DNA of 64,000 bases from positions 682,001 through 746,000 of the forward strand of contig OZ007016.1 of assembly GCA_963931445.1 (NCBI GenBank), written 5' to 3'. Positions 53,354 to 64,000 of this stretch are shown here, one piece after another. The notes beneath the pieces are model-generated. The model did no database searches. It saw only the letters and a list, made by a program, of their open reading frames with translations, and was not told where the DNA came from. The DNA is from CALXVA01 sp944393025. GTDB taxonomy: Bacteria; Bacillota; Clostridia; TANB77; CAG-508. Position 1 is the first letter of the stretch; each line of letters starts with the position of its first letter. The translations under genes and the position numbers were made by a program.

Positions 53354-54058
53354 GTGAGTGCAATTAATTTATTAGCAGCAATTATAGTATTTAATATATT
53401 AATAGCAATATATCAAGCAATAATAGAAATTTTTTCAGCTATTTTTAGAATAGAAGGAATACAATTAGATAAAGCCAGATTTCAAACTATTTCAATATTG
53501 ACAGGAACAGGTTTTACAACATCAGAAAGTGAAATTATGCTTTCAACAAAAAGAAGGAGAAAATTAACACAAACAATGATACTTTTTAGTTATATATTTA
53601 ATATATCTATAGTATCAACAATAATTAATGTATTTGTATCTTCTAGTAATACTAGCACTAAAGAAATTATTATAGGAGTACTTCTTACCATCACAAATTT
53701 AATATTATTAATAATATTAAATAAATCAACAAGAGTAAGAAGAATAGTTGATAATACAATTCAAAAATATCTAATAAATATGGAAGAAGAAGAACAAATC
53801 CAATATCAATATATGATTATTATGGAGACAAAGTTATAGCAGAAATATCAATAAATCAAATAAACGAAAAAATGAAAAAAACTAAATATTGAAAAATTAA
53901 AGAATGAAAAAAATATACAATTACTAGTAATTAAAAGAGGAAATGATGTTATAACTGAAGTTGACACTGATTTGGAAATAAGAAAAAATGATATATTATT
54001 AGTATTTGGAAATTTAAAACAAATAAAAGGAATATTTAAAATAAAAACCAGAAAATAA
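53354..54058 (+). pseudogene. Membrane protein with TrkA_C (RCK_C) domain, two compensating indels
   Basis: GTG start at 53354. Residues 1-140: about three membrane helices and the conserved KARFQTISILTGTGFTTSESEIMLSTKRRRKLTQ. In the first frame it stops at 53839. Adding one A near 53797 gives NPISIYDYYGDKVIAEISINQINEKMKK; dropping one A from the A7 run at 53875-53881 gives LNIEKLKNEKNIQLLVIKRGNDVITEVDTDLEIRKNDILLVFG, a clear RCK_C ligand-binding domain ending at 54058. The restored protein has 234 residues. RCK_C domains bind small ligands such as cyclic dinucleotides. Two single-A changes in A-runs look like sequence error. Confidence 0.75.
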
Positions 54059-54072
54059 AATTCTGGTTTTTA
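54044..54072. terminator. Terminator between the RCK_C gene and tyrS
   Basis: AAAACCAGAA (54044-54053) pairs with TTCTGGTTTT (54061-54070), flanked by A- and T-runs; it overlaps the end of the RCK_C gene. Confidence 0.75.
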
Positions 54073-54109
54073 TTAAATGTATATATTATTAAAGAAATCT
54101 AGAGAAATT

Positions 54110-55321
54110 TTAAATTTGTTCTAATTTATGATATATTTTTTTACCTTTTCTTAAAATTGCATAACCTTCTTTAAAATCCTTAGCAGATAAAACATAGTTT
54201 ACATCTGTTATTTTTTCATCATTTAAACTAATTCCACCTTGATTAATCAAAGTTCTAGCTTGTCCTTTTGAAGGAGCTATACCAGCATTTATAATTGCAT
54301 CCAATATAGAAATATTTGTAGGTACTTTAGAAGTAGGCATATTTTCTAAAGAACCTTGTCCTTCAAATAATGCTTTTGCAGATTCTTCAGCTTTTAAAGC
54401 TTCTTCTTCACCATGAATTAATTTAGTTATTTCAAAAGCAGCGATTTTTTTTGCTTCATTTATTTGTTCATCTTTTAAGCTAGATAATCTATTTACTTCA
54501 TCCATAGGTAAGAAAGTAAGAAGAGATAAAACAGTTTTAACATCTGCGTCATTAATATTTCTCCAGTATTGGTAAAATTCATAAGGAGAAGTTTTAGTAG
54601 CGTCAAGCCATAAAGCACCTTTTTCTGTTTTACCCATTTTTTTACCTTCTTTTGTGGTAAGAAGTTTAAATGTTAAACCAAATGAATCAGAATGTCCAAT
54701 TCTTCTTATTAAATCAACTCCACCTAAAATGTTTGACCATTGATCATTACCACCCATTTGCAATTTACATCCATATGTATTATATAAATGTAAAAAGTCA
54801 TATGATTGCATTAACATATATCCAAGTTCAAAAAATGTTAAACCTCTTTCCATTCTTTGTTTATAGCATTCTGCTGAAAGCATTTTATTTACTGAGAATA
54901 GTGAACCAATATCTCTCATAAATTCAACAAAGTTTAAGCTTAATAACCAATCAGCATTATTTACTATTATTGCTCCATTATCTCCATCAAAAGAAACAAA
55001 TTTAGAAAGTTGTTTTTTAAAGCACTCTACATTATGATTAATTTCTTCTCGAGACATCATTCTTCTCATATCAGTTTTTCCTGAAGGGTCTCCAATAGTT
55101 GCAGTACCTCCACCAATTAAAATAATTGGTTTATGACCTGCTTTTTGCATATGACTTGCTACCATCATTGATACAAAGTGTCCAACATGTAAACTATCTG
55201 CTGTAGGATCAAAACCTATATAAAAAGGAATAGAGTTATTATTTAAAACATCTTTTATTTCTTCATGAGTTATTTGTTCAATATAACCTCTTTCCATTAA
55301 TTCTTCAAAAATTTTTGACAT
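54110..55321 (-). CDS. tyrS: Tyrosyl-tRNA synthetase
   Basis: 403 residues from ATG 55321, 9 nt after AAAGGA; a TTG three codons upstream is nearer but less likely. Class I synthetase: FYIGFDPTADSLHVGHFVSM (HIGH-like HVGH), MGGNDQWSNILGGVDLIRR, KLLTTKEGKKMGKTEKGALWLD (KMSKS-like), and a C-terminal S4 RNA-binding domain (GIAPSKGQARTLINQGGISLNDEKI). No T-box leader is visible in the region upstream (to about 55470). Confidence 0.96.
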   Translation of the reverse strand: MSKIFEELMERGYIEQITHEEIKDVLNNNSIPFYIGFDPTADSLHVGHFVSMMVASHMQKAGHKPIILIGGGTATIGDPSGKTDMRRMMSREEINHNVECFKKQLSKFVSFDGDNGAIIVNNADWLLSLNFVEFMRDIGSLFSVNKMLSAECYKQRMERGLTFFELGYMLMQSYDFLHLYNTYGCKLQMGGNDQWSNILGGVDLIRRIGHSDSFGLTFKLLTTKEGKKMGKTEKGALWLDATKTSPYEFYQYWRNINDADVKTVLSLLTFLPMDEVNRLSSLKDEQINEAKKIAAFEITKLIHGEEEALKAEESAKALFEGQGSLENMPTSKVPTNISILDAIINAGIAPSKGQARTLINQGGISLNDEKITDVNYVLSAKDFKEGYAILRKGKKIYHKLEQI

Positions 55322-55472
55322 GTGAATCAATCCTTTCTAATTAGTACTGTAAAATATTATCTATTCTATCACATAATAATGAATATTTTCAATGTTTTTG
55401 AAAAAATATGAGAAATATCCAAAAATAATTATAATTAGAATGTATTTGAATTTCAAAATCAAATATATTTAG

Positions 55473-55501
55473 TTGACAAAAATTACTAAAATAAATATAA
55501 T
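55473..55501 (+). promoter_or_regulatory. lepA promoter
   Basis: Full consensus TTGACA (55473-55478), 17-bp spacer, TATAAT (55496-55501). Confidence 0.8.
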
Positions 55502-55527
55502 TATTAATATTAGTAAAGGAGAAAAAT

Positions 55528-57339
55528 ATGCAGGACAAAAAGAAATTTATTAGAAATTTTAGTATTATAGCACATATAGATCATGGAAAGTCGACACTTG
55601 CTGATAGATTAATTGAAATGACAGGAGTGCTTTCAAGTAGAGAAATGGAAAGTCAAGTATTAGACAATATGGAAATAGAGCGTGAAAGAGGAATTACAAT
55701 TAAATCTCAAGCAGTAAAAATGCTCTATAAGGCTAAAGATGGAAATGAATATACACTTAACTTAATAGATACTCCAGGCCATGTAGATTTCAATTATGAA
55801 GTATCAAGAAGTTTGGCTGCATGTGATGGTGCTGTTTTAGTTGTTGATAGTACACAAGGTGTAGAAGCACAAACTCTTGCAAATGTATATTTAGCAATAG
55901 ATAATAATTTAGAAATATTACCAGTTATAAATAAAGTTGATTTACCTAATGCAAGACCAGATGAGGTAAAAGCAGAAATAGAAGATATAATTGGAATACC
56001 AGCACAGGATGCACCATGTATTTCAGCTAAAACAGGTCTTAATGTAGACGAAGTATTAGAAAGGATAGTAACTGATTTACCAGCTCCAATAGGAGATGAA
56101 ACTGCACCACTAAAATGCCTAATATTTGATTCAATATATAATGATTATAAAGGTGCTATAGCCTATGTAAGAGTAAAAGATGGAACAGTAAAGGTTGGAG
56201 ACGAAATAATACTTATGTCTAATAAAAAAGTATTTACAGTAACAGAAGTAGGTTATTTTGAACCAGGTTCATATTCACCAAGTAATAAATTAGAAGCAGG
56301 AGAAGTAGGTTACATAGCAGCAAGTATAAAAAGCTTATCAGATATTAGAGTTGGAGATACTATAACTTTAAAAGAAAAACCAGCAAAAGAGCCATTACCA
56401 GGATACAAAAAAGTAAATCCTATGGTTTATTGTGGAATTTATCCTGTAGATGGTAGTGATTATGAAAATTTAAAAGTAGCATTAGAAAAGCTAAAACTAA
56501 ATGATGCAGCTTTAGAATATGAACCAGAATCATCAGGAGCATTAGGTTTTGGTTTTAGGTGTGGATTTTTAGGCCTATTACATTTAGAAATTATAGAAGA
56601 AAGACTAGATAGAGAATTTGATCTAAGCTTAATTACAACTTCGCCATCAGTAATATATAAAGTACACAAAACAGATGGTGAAGTAATAGAATTGTATAAT
56701 CCAGCAGATTTACCACCAACTTCTGAAATATCATATATGGAAGAGCCTTTTGTTAATGCAGAAATATTAACTCCAAAAGAATTTGTAGGGAATATAATGG
56801 AAATATGTCAAAATAGGCGTGGAATATATGTGGATATGAAATATTTGGATGAAAATAGAGTAACATTAATATATGAATTACCATTAAATGAAATAATATA
56901 TGATTTTTTTGATCAATTAAAATCTAGAACAAAAGGGTATGCATCTTTTGATTATGAATTTAAAGAATATAGAAGATCAGAATTAGTTAAATTAGATATA
57001 CATGTAAATGGAGAAGCAGTTGATGCACTTTCTTTTATAGTTCATAAAGATAATAGTTATGAAAGAGGAAGAAAAATGGTGGAAAAGTTAAAAACAGTTA
57101 TACCAAGACAATTATTTATAATTCCATTACAAGCAGTAATTGGAGGAAAAGTTATAGCAAGAGAAACAATATCTGCAATGAGAAAAGATGTTCTTGCAAA
57201 ATGTTATGGTGGAGATATTACAAGAAAGAAGAAATTATTAGAAAAACAAAAGCGTGGTAAGAAAAAAATGAGACAAATAGGAAATGTAGAAATACCACAA
57301 GAAGCTTTTTTAAGTGTTCTTAAATTAGATGAAGAATAA
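55528..57339 (+). CDS. lepA: Elongation factor 4 (LepA)
   Basis: 603 residues, normal length. GTPase domain: IIAHIDHGKSTLADRLIE (G1, about 13-30), ERERGITIKSQAVKM (G2), LIDTPGHVDFNYEVSRSL (G3), NKVDLPNA (G4), then the EF4-specific C-terminal domain (SFDYEFKEYRRSELVKLDIHVNGE ... AKCYGGDITRKKKLLEKQKRGKKKMRQIG). It binds ribosomes and can back-translocate or aid assembly. AAAGGAG precedes the ATG. Confidence 0.97.
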   Translation: MQDKKKFIRNFSIIAHIDHGKSTLADRLIEMTGVLSSREMESQVLDNMEIERERGITIKSQAVKMLYKAKDGNEYTLNLIDTPGHVDFNYEVSRSLAACDGAVLVVDSTQGVEAQTLANVYLAIDNNLEILPVINKVDLPNARPDEVKAEIEDIIGIPAQDAPCISAKTGLNVDEVLERIVTDLPAPIGDETAPLKCLIFDSIYNDYKGAIAYVRVKDGTVKVGDEIILMSNKKVFTVTEVGYFEPGSYSPSNKLEAGEVGYIAASIKSLSDIRVGDTITLKEKPAKEPLPGYKKVNPMVYCGIYPVDGSDYENLKVALEKLKLNDAALEYEPESSGALGFGFRCGFLGLLHLEIIEERLDREFDLSLITTSPSVIYKVHKTDGEVIELYNPADLPPTSEISYMEEPFVNAEILTPKEFVGNIMEICQNRRGIYVDMKYLDENRVTLIYELPLNEIIYDFFDQLKSRTKGYASFDYEFKEYRRSELVKLDIHVNGEAVDALSFIVHKDNSYERGRKMVEKLKTVIPRQLFIIPLQAVIGGKVIARETISAMRKDVLAKCYGGDITRKKKLLEKQKRGKKKMRQIGNVEIPQEAFLSVLKLDEE

Positions 57340-57373
57340 AAAATAGTATTACTTAAGTTATGAGAAAATATAT

Positions 57374-57613
57374 ATGGAAAAATTAAAACAACAAATAGAA
57401 TTATATAAATGATGATGCTAATTATGATATAATAGGAAATTTAAAGCAAGTACATATCATACAATTTGTAAATATATATTTGAAACTACTAATATTATGT
57501 GTATTCAACTAGAAATTTCAGGAAGATATAGATATATTGAAAGTTTACAAGGAATTGAAAAACTTATAAAATCTTTAAATAATTTTATAAATAATATAAA
57601 GGAGAAAATATAG
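57374..57613 (+). pseudogene. Small degraded or frameshifted ORF before rlmB
   Basis: ATG 57374 reads MEKLKQQIELYK then stops. Shifting one base gives NDDANYDIIGNLKQ, and shifting again gives STYHTICKYIFETTNIMCIQLEISGRYRYIESLQGIEKLIKSLNNFINNIKEKI, stopping at 57611-57613, where the stop overlaps the rlmB GTG by one base. Joined, this is about 80 residues. It may be a small coupled gene hit by two indels, or a remnant. In the last frame ATG 57497 opens 38 codons without an SD. Not recognised. Confidence 0.35.
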
Positions 57614-58359
57614 TGAAAGAAGAATATCAAGATCAAGTAGAAGGAAGAAATGCAGTTTTAGAACTTTTAGAATCAGATAGAGATATAAATAAAATTTATA
57701 TTTCAGACGGAGAAAAACATGGTTCAATAAATAAAATTATAGCGCTAGCAAAGGAAAAGAAAATAATAATAAATGAAATTAGCAAAGCAAAGATTAATCA
57801 AATGGCACAAACTGAAAATAATCAAGGAGTTATTGCAATTGTTCCTCCATTTAATTATTGTGAAATAGAAGATATATTAGAAGTAGCAAAAAATAAAAAA
57901 GAGAAACCATTCATAATAATTTTAGATGGAATAGAAGATCCTCACAATTTAGGATCTATAATAAGAACTGCTGAAACTGCAGGAGTACATGGAATTATAA
58001 TACCAAAAAGAAGAGCAGTAGCAGTAAATAGTACTGTTAGTAAGGTATCAGCTGGGGCAGTTGAACATATAAAAATAGCTAGAGTAAATAATATAAATGA
58101 AACAATAAATTATTTGAAAGAAAATGATATATGGATTTATGGAACTGATATGAATACAGATAAATATTATTATGATGAAGATTTTACTGGAAATATTGCA
58201 ATTGTAATTGGAAGTGAAGGCTTTGGAATGAGTAGATTAGTAAAAGAAAACTGCGATTTTTTAGTAAAAATTCCTATGAAAGGAAAAATAACTTCATTAA
58301 ATGCATCAGTATCAGCAGGAATAGTTATATATGAAGCAGTAAAACAAAGAAATAAATAA
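57613..58359 (+). CDS. rlmB: 23S rRNA (guanosine-2'-O)-methyltransferase RlmB (TrmH/SpoU family)
   Basis: 248 residues, GTG start after AAGGAGAAA. N-terminal substrate-binding domain (VEGRNAVLELLESDRDINKIYIS), then the SPOUT knot: ILDGIEDPHNLGSIIRTAETAGVHGIIIPKRRA (motif 1), IAIVIGSEGFGMSRLVKENCDFLVKIPM (motif 2) and SLNASVSAGIVIYEAVKQR (motif 3). Methylates G2251 of 23S rRNA in E. coli; the same target here is by family. It lies just upstream of the rRNA operon. Confidence 0.94.
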   Translation: MKEEYQDQVEGRNAVLELLESDRDINKIYISDGEKHGSINKIIALAKEKKIIINEISKAKINQMAQTENNQGVIAIVPPFNYCEIEDILEVAKNKKEKPFIIILDGIEDPHNLGSIIRTAETAGVHGIIIPKRRAVAVNSTVSKVSAGAVEHIKIARVNNINETINYLKENDIWIYGTDMNTDKYYYDEDFTGNIAIVIGSEGFGMSRLVKENCDFLVKIPMKGKITSLNASVSAGIVIYEAVKQRNK

Positions 58360-58389
58360 TTATATATGAATTTAAAATTGGAGGTAAAC

Positions 58390-59829
58390 TTGAAAAAGAA
58401 AATAATAATTATATCAAGTAGTATTATTATAGTAGCAATATTAATAGGAATAACCTTATATTTTACAACAGATTTATTTAAATCTAATGAAAAACTATTT
58501 TGGAAATATTTTTTACAGATTGAAGATATATCAGATGTTATATCAAATGACAAATTAAATCTTGAAAAAGAATTTAAAAAATCAAATTCATATATTTCTA
58601 ATGGGAATTTATCATTTAATTATGCCAAAGGAGAAGATAGTTCTAAAGAATTTAAAATTGAAACTACTTCAAAATATGATATTAACAGCAATAAAACTTA
58701 TGCAGATGCAATACTAAAGAATGGAGAATTAGATTTATTTAAAATATCTTACATAAATTATGATGATATTTATGCAATTAAATGTGATGAAGTATATGAA
58801 AGATATATAGGAATAAAAAATTCTAATTTAACAGAATTAGGAAAAAAATATGGATTTGAAAATGTACCAGATACTATTAATATAAATGAATATGAGAATT
58901 TATTAAAAATTAGTGAAGAAGAAAAGGCACATATATTAAATACATATATACCAATAATAATGGAAAACATAGATTCTAAACAATACAAGAAAGAGACAGA
59001 AACTATTGAAATAAATAATATACAATATGAAACTAATACATATAAAATAGAAATATCAGGAGATACTTTAAAAATAATATTAATAAATTGCTTAAATAAA
59101 TTAAAAGAAGATCAACAATTATTATCAATAATTAATGAAAAAATATCAAAAGTCACATTTAATAATTTGGATATTACTAATAAAATAGATGATTTAATAA
59201 AAGAAATAGAACAATATAATATTAATGAAACATTAAATATAGAAATTTATGAATCAAATGGTAAAAATATTAGAACAAAAGTAAGTTTAGGAACTAAACT
59301 TAATATTACATATGATAGACTAAATAATAAAAACACATTAACTATGGATTTTGAACAAAAAAATAATATACAAGAATTTATGAATGCAAATGAAATAATA
59401 GATTTAACTGAATTAGAAAATGATACAGATTTTACAACAAGAATAATAATTACAAAAGAAGTTCAAAATAATTTAACAATAAACAATATACAAATTATAC
59501 CAGATATTAATAAAAACAACGAAAATATAGATATATTAGTACAAATAGAAAGCAAAGATGATAATTTTAACAATTTATATGATATAAAAATAAATAAAAA
59601 CGAAAATGAAAAACAAGAACAAATAACAATAACTTATAATAATGAAATTATAAAGGAGAACCAAGTAGAAAATATTGAAGAAATAAATAATGAAAACCTA
59701 ATATTAGCAAATAATTATCAAAAAGAACAATTTGAATTATTCATACAAGGATGGAGCCAAATATTTGTTGATAAATTAATAGAAAAAATGAGTATAATAG
59801 GATTTGATGAGATAAGTCAATGGAGATAG
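58390..59829 (+). CDS. Anchored extracytoplasmic protein of unknown function
   Basis: 479 residues from TTG 58390, 6 nt after GGAGG; an in-frame ATG at 58366 lies upstream of that SD. N-terminal helix (about 4-26, KIIIISSSIIIVAILIGITLYFT), then an all-soluble region dominated by Asn, Ile, Lys and Glu with alternating strand-like segments (TLNIEIYESNGKNIRTKVSLG, RIIITKEVQNNLTINNIQI). No family recognised. Similar anchored lipoprotein-like proteins occur in clostridia as hypothetical. It is 31 bp from rlmB and probably in its transcript. Confidence 0.7.
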   Translation: MKKKIIIISSSIIIVAILIGITLYFTTDLFKSNEKLFWKYFLQIEDISDVISNDKLNLEKEFKKSNSYISNGNLSFNYAKGEDSSKEFKIETTSKYDINSNKTYADAILKNGELDLFKISYINYDDIYAIKCDEVYERYIGIKNSNLTELGKKYGFENVPDTININEYENLLKISEEEKAHILNTYIPIIMENIDSKQYKKETETIEINNIQYETNTYKIEISGDTLKIILINCLNKLKEDQQLLSIINEKISKVTFNNLDITNKIDDLIKEIEQYNINETLNIEIYESNGKNIRTKVSLGTKLNITYDRLNNKNTLTMDFEQKNNIQEFMNANEIIDLTELENDTDFTTRIIITKEVQNNLTINNIQIIPDINKNNENIDILVQIESKDDNFNNLYDIKINKNENEKQEQITITYNNEIIKENQVENIEEINNENLILANNYQKEQFELFIQGWSQIFVDKLIEKMSIIGFDEISQWR

Positions 59830-59925
59830 TAAGTAAAAAGTTGTCTTTTTCTATACAATAAAAAATAGAACTATAAAATTAGACTAAAATTTTAAAAAAA
59901 TGTATTGAAAAAATTATAAAATGTA

Positions 59926-59954
59926 TTGACATAATTATTGCAAAATGTTATTAT
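59926..59954 (+). promoter_or_regulatory. rrn promoter P1
   Basis: TTGACA (59926-59931), 17-bp spacer, TATTAT (59949-59954), about 415 bp before 16S. The leader 59830-60368 has no gene. Confidence 0.7.
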
Positions 59955-60148
59955 TAATTATAGCTTTTTTAAGCTACTTTTATTGTATAAAGAAAATAGA
60001 AATATTTTGTCTATGCAACAAGGCTAAATTACTTTAAAAAGTGTATGCTTGAAAGGTAAAACAGTTATGCATTTAAGCAATTTTTCTTGTTCAAAAATAA
60101 TGTTTAAATTAGAGTTAAAAAAATATAAAAAAATTTTTAAGAAAAGTA

Positions 60149-60178
60149 TTGACAATAATATAAACATTATGCTAAAAT
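60149..60178 (+). promoter_or_regulatory. rrn promoter P2
   Basis: TTGACA (60149-60154), 18-bp spacer, TAAAAT (60173-60178), about 190 bp before 16S; tandem promoters are usual for rrn operons. Confidence 0.7.
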
Positions 60179-60214
60179 ATTTCTTGTCGTCGATTTAGTC
60201 GATTGAGAATAAAA

Positions 60215-60227
60215 AGCACATTGAAAA
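60215..60227 (+). promoter_or_regulatory. boxA-like element, leader copy 1
   Basis: AGCACATTGAAAA, repeated exactly at 60336-60348 and 62444-62456. TTGAAAA motifs of this type bind NusB-NusE in Gram-positive rrn leaders. Confidence 0.5.
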
Positions 60228-60241
60228 GTAAACAATAAACT
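60218..60241 (+). other. 5' arm of the 16S processing stem
   Basis: ACATTGAAAAGTAAACAATA (60218-60237) and the next four bases are complementary at 22 of 24 positions to 62070-62093 beyond the 16S 3' end. Such stems are RNase III sites in pre-16S rRNA. Confidence 0.75.
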
Positions 60242-60335
60242 TTGAGAAACCAATAAAGCGGTAGTAAAACTACCAAAATAAAAAAACGCGAAAGCGAAAA
60301 GAAGAGTCAAAAAGCTCAAATAAAAAAGATATGTA

Positions 60336-60348
60336 AGCACATTGAAAA
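60336..60348 (+). promoter_or_regulatory. boxA-like element, leader copy 2
   Basis: AGCACATTGAAAA, identical to the copies at 60215 and 62444, 20 nt before 16S. Confidence 0.5.
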
Positions 60349-60368
60349 AGATGTGGTATATATACAAA

Positions 60369-61926
<1,558 letters not shown>

Positions 61927-61962
61927 AGAGTTTAGGTTTAAAGTCTACTTTAATTACAAGTA

Positions 61963-62050
61963 GTGCTAGGAAGTATGAATAAATTTTTTGAAATAATACT
62001 TAATGTATATTGAGAAAAATTTATGAAATACTGACAACGCAATACGAAGT
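61963..62050 (+). repeat. Spacer repeat unit 1 (hairpin element)
   Basis: Begins AGTAGTGCTAGGAA, holds GAAATAATACTTAATGTATA followed by TTGAGA (61990-62015), ends near CAATACGAAGT. The core folds as AAT-a-ATAC / GTAT-ATT with an outer AAATTTTT/AAAAATTT stem. Related to the units at 62330 and 62603. Confidence 0.6.
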
Positions 62051-62069
62051 AAATAAAGTAGACAGGAGA

Positions 62070-62093
62070 AGTTTATTGTTTATTTTTCAATGT
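62070..62093 (+). other. 3' arm of the 16S processing stem
   Basis: Complementary to 60218-60241 at 22 of 24 positions; the pair encloses the whole 16S gene and spacer unit 1. Confidence 0.75.
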
Positions 62094-62212
62094 ACTTTTT
62101 AGTACATTAATATTATGCATGTACCCTATTATAGTTCTGAATATAGTAAGATGATAGTAGGAAGTAGATTTAATTGAAATTATGCATAATATTTTATTTG
62201 TAACATATATTT

Positions 62213-62289
62213 GGGGCTATAGCTCAGTTGGCTAGAGCGCCTGCCTTGCAAGCAGGAGGTCAAGAGTTCGACTCTCTTTAGCTCCACCA
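62213..62289 (+). tRNA. tRNA-Ala (UGC)
   Basis: In the 16S-23S spacer. Acceptor GGGGCTA / TAGCTCC, D arm GCTCAGTTGGCTAGAGC, anticodon stem CTGCC/GGCAG-type around TTGCAAG (anticodon TGC), T arm AGAG-TTCGACT-CTCT and an encoded CCA. tRNA-Ala is common in this spacer; no tRNA-Ile is present. Confidence 0.96.
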
Positions 62290-62329
62290 AAAGATTATCT
62301 AAAAAAAGGAAGATAATTGATTGGCACAG

Positions 62330-62420
62330 TATAAACGAGTAGTACAAGGAAATTGAGAAAAAATTATCGAAATAATACTTAATGTATATTGAGAGAATTT
62401 TTGGAGATTGACGCAGTAAT
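62330..62420 (+). repeat. Spacer repeat unit 2 (hairpin element)
   Basis: Begins GAGTAGTACAAGGAA, contains the same 26-nt core as unit 1 (62369-62394), with outer stem AAAAATT/AATTTTT, and ends CAGTAATACGAAGT. Confidence 0.6.
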
Positions 62421-62423
62421 ACG

Positions 62424-62588
62424 AAGTTTAGACGAAGCCAAAAAGCACATTGAAAAATATATAGAGAAAATAGGTAAACTAGTAAAGAATAAAAGCTAGG
62501 AAAGACAAAGAGACAATGTTAAACATTGAAAATTTGTTAACAATGAAACCGAAAGAAATTGCAAAGTTTAGACGAAGCAATAAAATTT
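62424..62588 (+). repeat. Direct repeat of AAGTTTAGACGAAGC in the rrn spacer
   Basis: AAGTTTAGACGAAGC occurs at 62424-62438 and 62574-62588, both in the tRNA-Ala to 23S spacer. Confidence 0.7.
62444..62456 (+). promoter_or_regulatory. boxA-like element, spacer copy
   Basis: AGCACATTGAAAA, identical to the two leader copies; a spacer boxA before 23S is usual. Confidence 0.5.
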
Positions 62589-62602
62589 GACTTAGATGCA
62601 AG

Positions 62603-62693
62603 CAGTACAAGGCAAACGAGGAAATATCGACGAGATAGTACATAAGTACATCGAGGAGATTTTAACCGAAGTTTAACAAAGTAATGCGAAGCA
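62603..62693 (+). repeat. Spacer repeat unit 3 (diverged hairpin element)
   Basis: Begins AGTACAAGGCAAACGAGGAA, ends AAGTAATGCGAAGC. The hairpin is GAT-a-GTAC-ATAA-GTAC-ATC, the same shape as in units 1 and 2 but with changed, still paired bases; outer AAAT/ATTT stem. Confidence 0.55.
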
Positions 62694-62709
62694 TATAAGG
62701 CATAATTTA

Positions 62710-64000
<1,291 letters not shown>

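Noticed and set aside
55331..55480. T-box riboswitch upstream of tyrS
   Set aside because: No T-box consensus, specifier hairpin or GC-rich antiterminator is visible on the minus strand.

Overview
The window reads as one 64 kb stretch of chromosome from a strongly AT-rich, endospore-forming member of the Firmicutes/Clostridia, most likely an uncultured gut lineage (inference). Support comes from pervasive AAA/ATA/AGA codon use, GGAGG-type ribosome binding sites matching the CCTCC anti-SD at the 16S 3' end, sporulation genes (spoIVB, sleB, cotJABC), Asp23/AmaP envelope-stress genes, teichoic-acid-type genes and a 16S-tRNA-Ala-23S rRNA operon. No phage, integrase, transposase, CRISPR array or restriction system was seen.

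Layout. 1-3.1 kb: three unrecognised envelope proteins, two with an N-terminal pilin-like hydrophobic helix, the first cut by the window edge. 3.2-5.6 kb: spoIVB overlapping a transglutaminase-like protein. 5.6-8.4 kb: rpsO and pnp separated by a structured leader. 8.4-14.6 kb: a GGGGACAGGTCT repeat, the Asp23-AmaP-DUF2273 group, nusB-xseA-(unknown)-xseB, a DUF212 membrane protein and fhs. 14.8-20.4 kb: sleB, a coiled-coil protein with eleven 14-residue repeats, and dnaE. 20.5-24.6 kb: an ABC exporter whose ATPase gene is frameshifted. 24.6-27.5 kb: L21 leader-rplU-rpmA, an HD-domain protein, a 35-bp-TIR element and a frameshifted dapA. 27.5-30.7 kb: a two-gene sufCB system and asd. 30.9-32.2 kb: a pilin-like protein ending in a GC-rich, NNC/NNT-codon C-type-lectin-like region that looks like a diversity-generating-retroelement (DGR) variable region. 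32.3-44.6 kb: a polyprenyl-phosphate-type glycosyltransferase, pyk, a second repeat site, cotJABC, tsaC/Sua5, a DUF4097-like protein, tRNA-Leu, a DUF6512-like protein, rlmD, a membrane protein, a Nudix hydrolase, a CDF transporter and a DUF362 ferredoxin-like protein. 44.7-53.3 kb: a teichoic-acid-like cluster of four CDP-glycerol glycerophosphotransferases (one fused to two other glycosyltransferase-like regions), tagD, tagG and tagH. 53.3-59.8 kb: a frameshifted membrane/RCK_C protein, tyrS, lepA, a degraded small ORF, rlmB and an unknown anchored protein. 59.9-64 kb: the rRNA operon, with 23S running off the end.

How it fits together. Most genes are housekeeping with recognisable order (rpsO-pnp, asp23-amaP-nusB-xse, rplU-rpmA, cotJABC, tagDGH). 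Promoters repeatedly show a 17-bp spacer and an extended TGATA(T/A)AAT -10 box. The accessory interest lies in the surface layer: the pilin-like proteins at the left edge, the candidate DGR-diversified pilin-like protein, the teichoic-acid-like cluster and Cys-rich spore-coat CotJ proteins. Three conserved genes carry single-base indels that look more like residual assembly errors than decay; this needs read-level checking before any is treated as a true pseudogene.
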